NCBI GenBank assembly: GCA_023437745.1
Contig: JAEZFI010000202.1
Location: 1-5,175 of the forward strand
Length of the DNA: 5,175 nt
From: Actinomycetes bacterium
Lineage (GTDB): Bacteria; Actinomycetota; Acidimicrobiia; Acidimicrobiales; Microtrichaceae
Direction: 5' to 3'
The notes under the pieces were generated by a model that was not told the DNA's origin, made no database searches, and was given only the letters and a program-made list of their open reading frames with translations. Within the stretch, counting starts at the first letter, position 1, and every line of letters begins with the position of its first letter. The position numbers were made by a program, and so were the translations under genes. Shown one piece after another: positions 4,982 through 5,175 of this stretch.

Positions 4982-5175
4982 GTGGGTTCGGACCGGCCGG
5001 TGTGGTGCATCGTCGTGGCCGGCGGCTCCGGCACCAGGTTCGGCGCGGCCAAGCAGTACGTGGAGCTCGACGGCGCGCCGGTGCTCCACCACTCGGTCGC
5101 CGTGGCCGCCGACGCGGTCGACGGCGTGGTGGTCGTGCTCCCGCCGGCCGACCTGGGCATGGTGGTGCCCCGAGC
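4982..5175 (+). CDS. ispD: 2-C-methyl-D-erythritol 4-phosphate cytidylyltransferase, 5' part
   Basis: The first 64 codons of IspD, cut by the right edge of the window. IspD couples CTP to methylerythritol phosphate in the non-mevalonate isoprenoid pathway. The CTP-binding signature is clear: VAGGSGTRFGAAKQY at residues 12-26, with Arg19 and Lys24 matching the catalytic Arg20 and Lys27 of E. coli IspD. The next block, VELDGAPVLHHSVAVAA (27-43), matches the usual helix after KQY. The loop between the Arg and the Lys is two residues shorter than in E. coli. The GTG start at 4982 puts the Rossmann strand (VWCIVVAGG) at the very N terminus, as in relatives, and lies just after a TANNNT element. 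In many actinobacteria carD precedes ispD; here a divergent crp-family gene does. The other sugar-nucleotidyltransferases share the first motif, but KQY and the following block favour IspD. Confidence 0.88.
   Translation, partial: MGSDRPVWCIVVAGGSGTRFGAAKQYVELDGAPVLHHSVAVAADAVDGVVVVLPPADLGMVVPR

Noticed and set aside
1..5175. Mobile element, CRISPR array, phage defence island or other novel multi-gene system
   Set aside because: No transposase, integrase, regularly spaced repeats, tRNA-linked attachment site or composition break was seen. The genes are conserved housekeeping and regulatory families.

Overview
The window looks like chromosomal housekeeping DNA from a very GC-rich actinobacterium. 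Almost every codon in the six genes ends in G or C. The lipoprotein-radA-disA order, an IspD with a shortened nucleotide-binding loop and an actinobacterial-type Crp all suggest a deep-branching lineage, perhaps class Acidimicrobiia. That placement is an inference from gene content and protein style, not from a marker gene.

Layout. Bases 1-127 carry a strong nested hairpin and a -10-like promoter element, with no gene I can support. Four genes then run on the plus strand: an LppM-like membrane lipoprotein (128-871), radA (912-2279), disA (2349-3422) and a dienelactone hydrolase-family protein (3427-4107) that starts four bases after disA stops. A Crp/Fnr regulator lies convergently on the minus strand (4220-4879). 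The 5' end of ispD (from 4982) runs off the right edge, divergent from crp.

How the genes work together. RadA is the branch-migration helicase of recombination. DisA makes cyclic di-AMP and senses branched DNA. In other bacteria the two are neighbours and RadA restrains DisA, so this pair is a genome-integrity and second-messenger unit. The hydrolase is probably translated together with disA, but its substrate is unknown. The Crp protein keeps the residues expected for a cyclic-nucleotide-type pocket and a Crp-like recognition helix. It shares a 102-base control region with ispD (isoprenoid precursor synthesis) that contains a perfect Crp-shaped palindrome.

The most interesting non-coding signals are three. 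First, three copies of a 23-base element (two direct, one inverted) fill the gap between the hydrolase and crp. Second, a TANNNT element lies 6-8 bases before the start codon of five of the six genes with no visible Shine-Dalgarno, which points to leaderless transcripts as the local default. Third, there is a perfect 11 bp plus 6 bp nested hairpin at the left edge. I see no mobile element, CRISPR array, RNA gene or clearly novel multi-gene system here.
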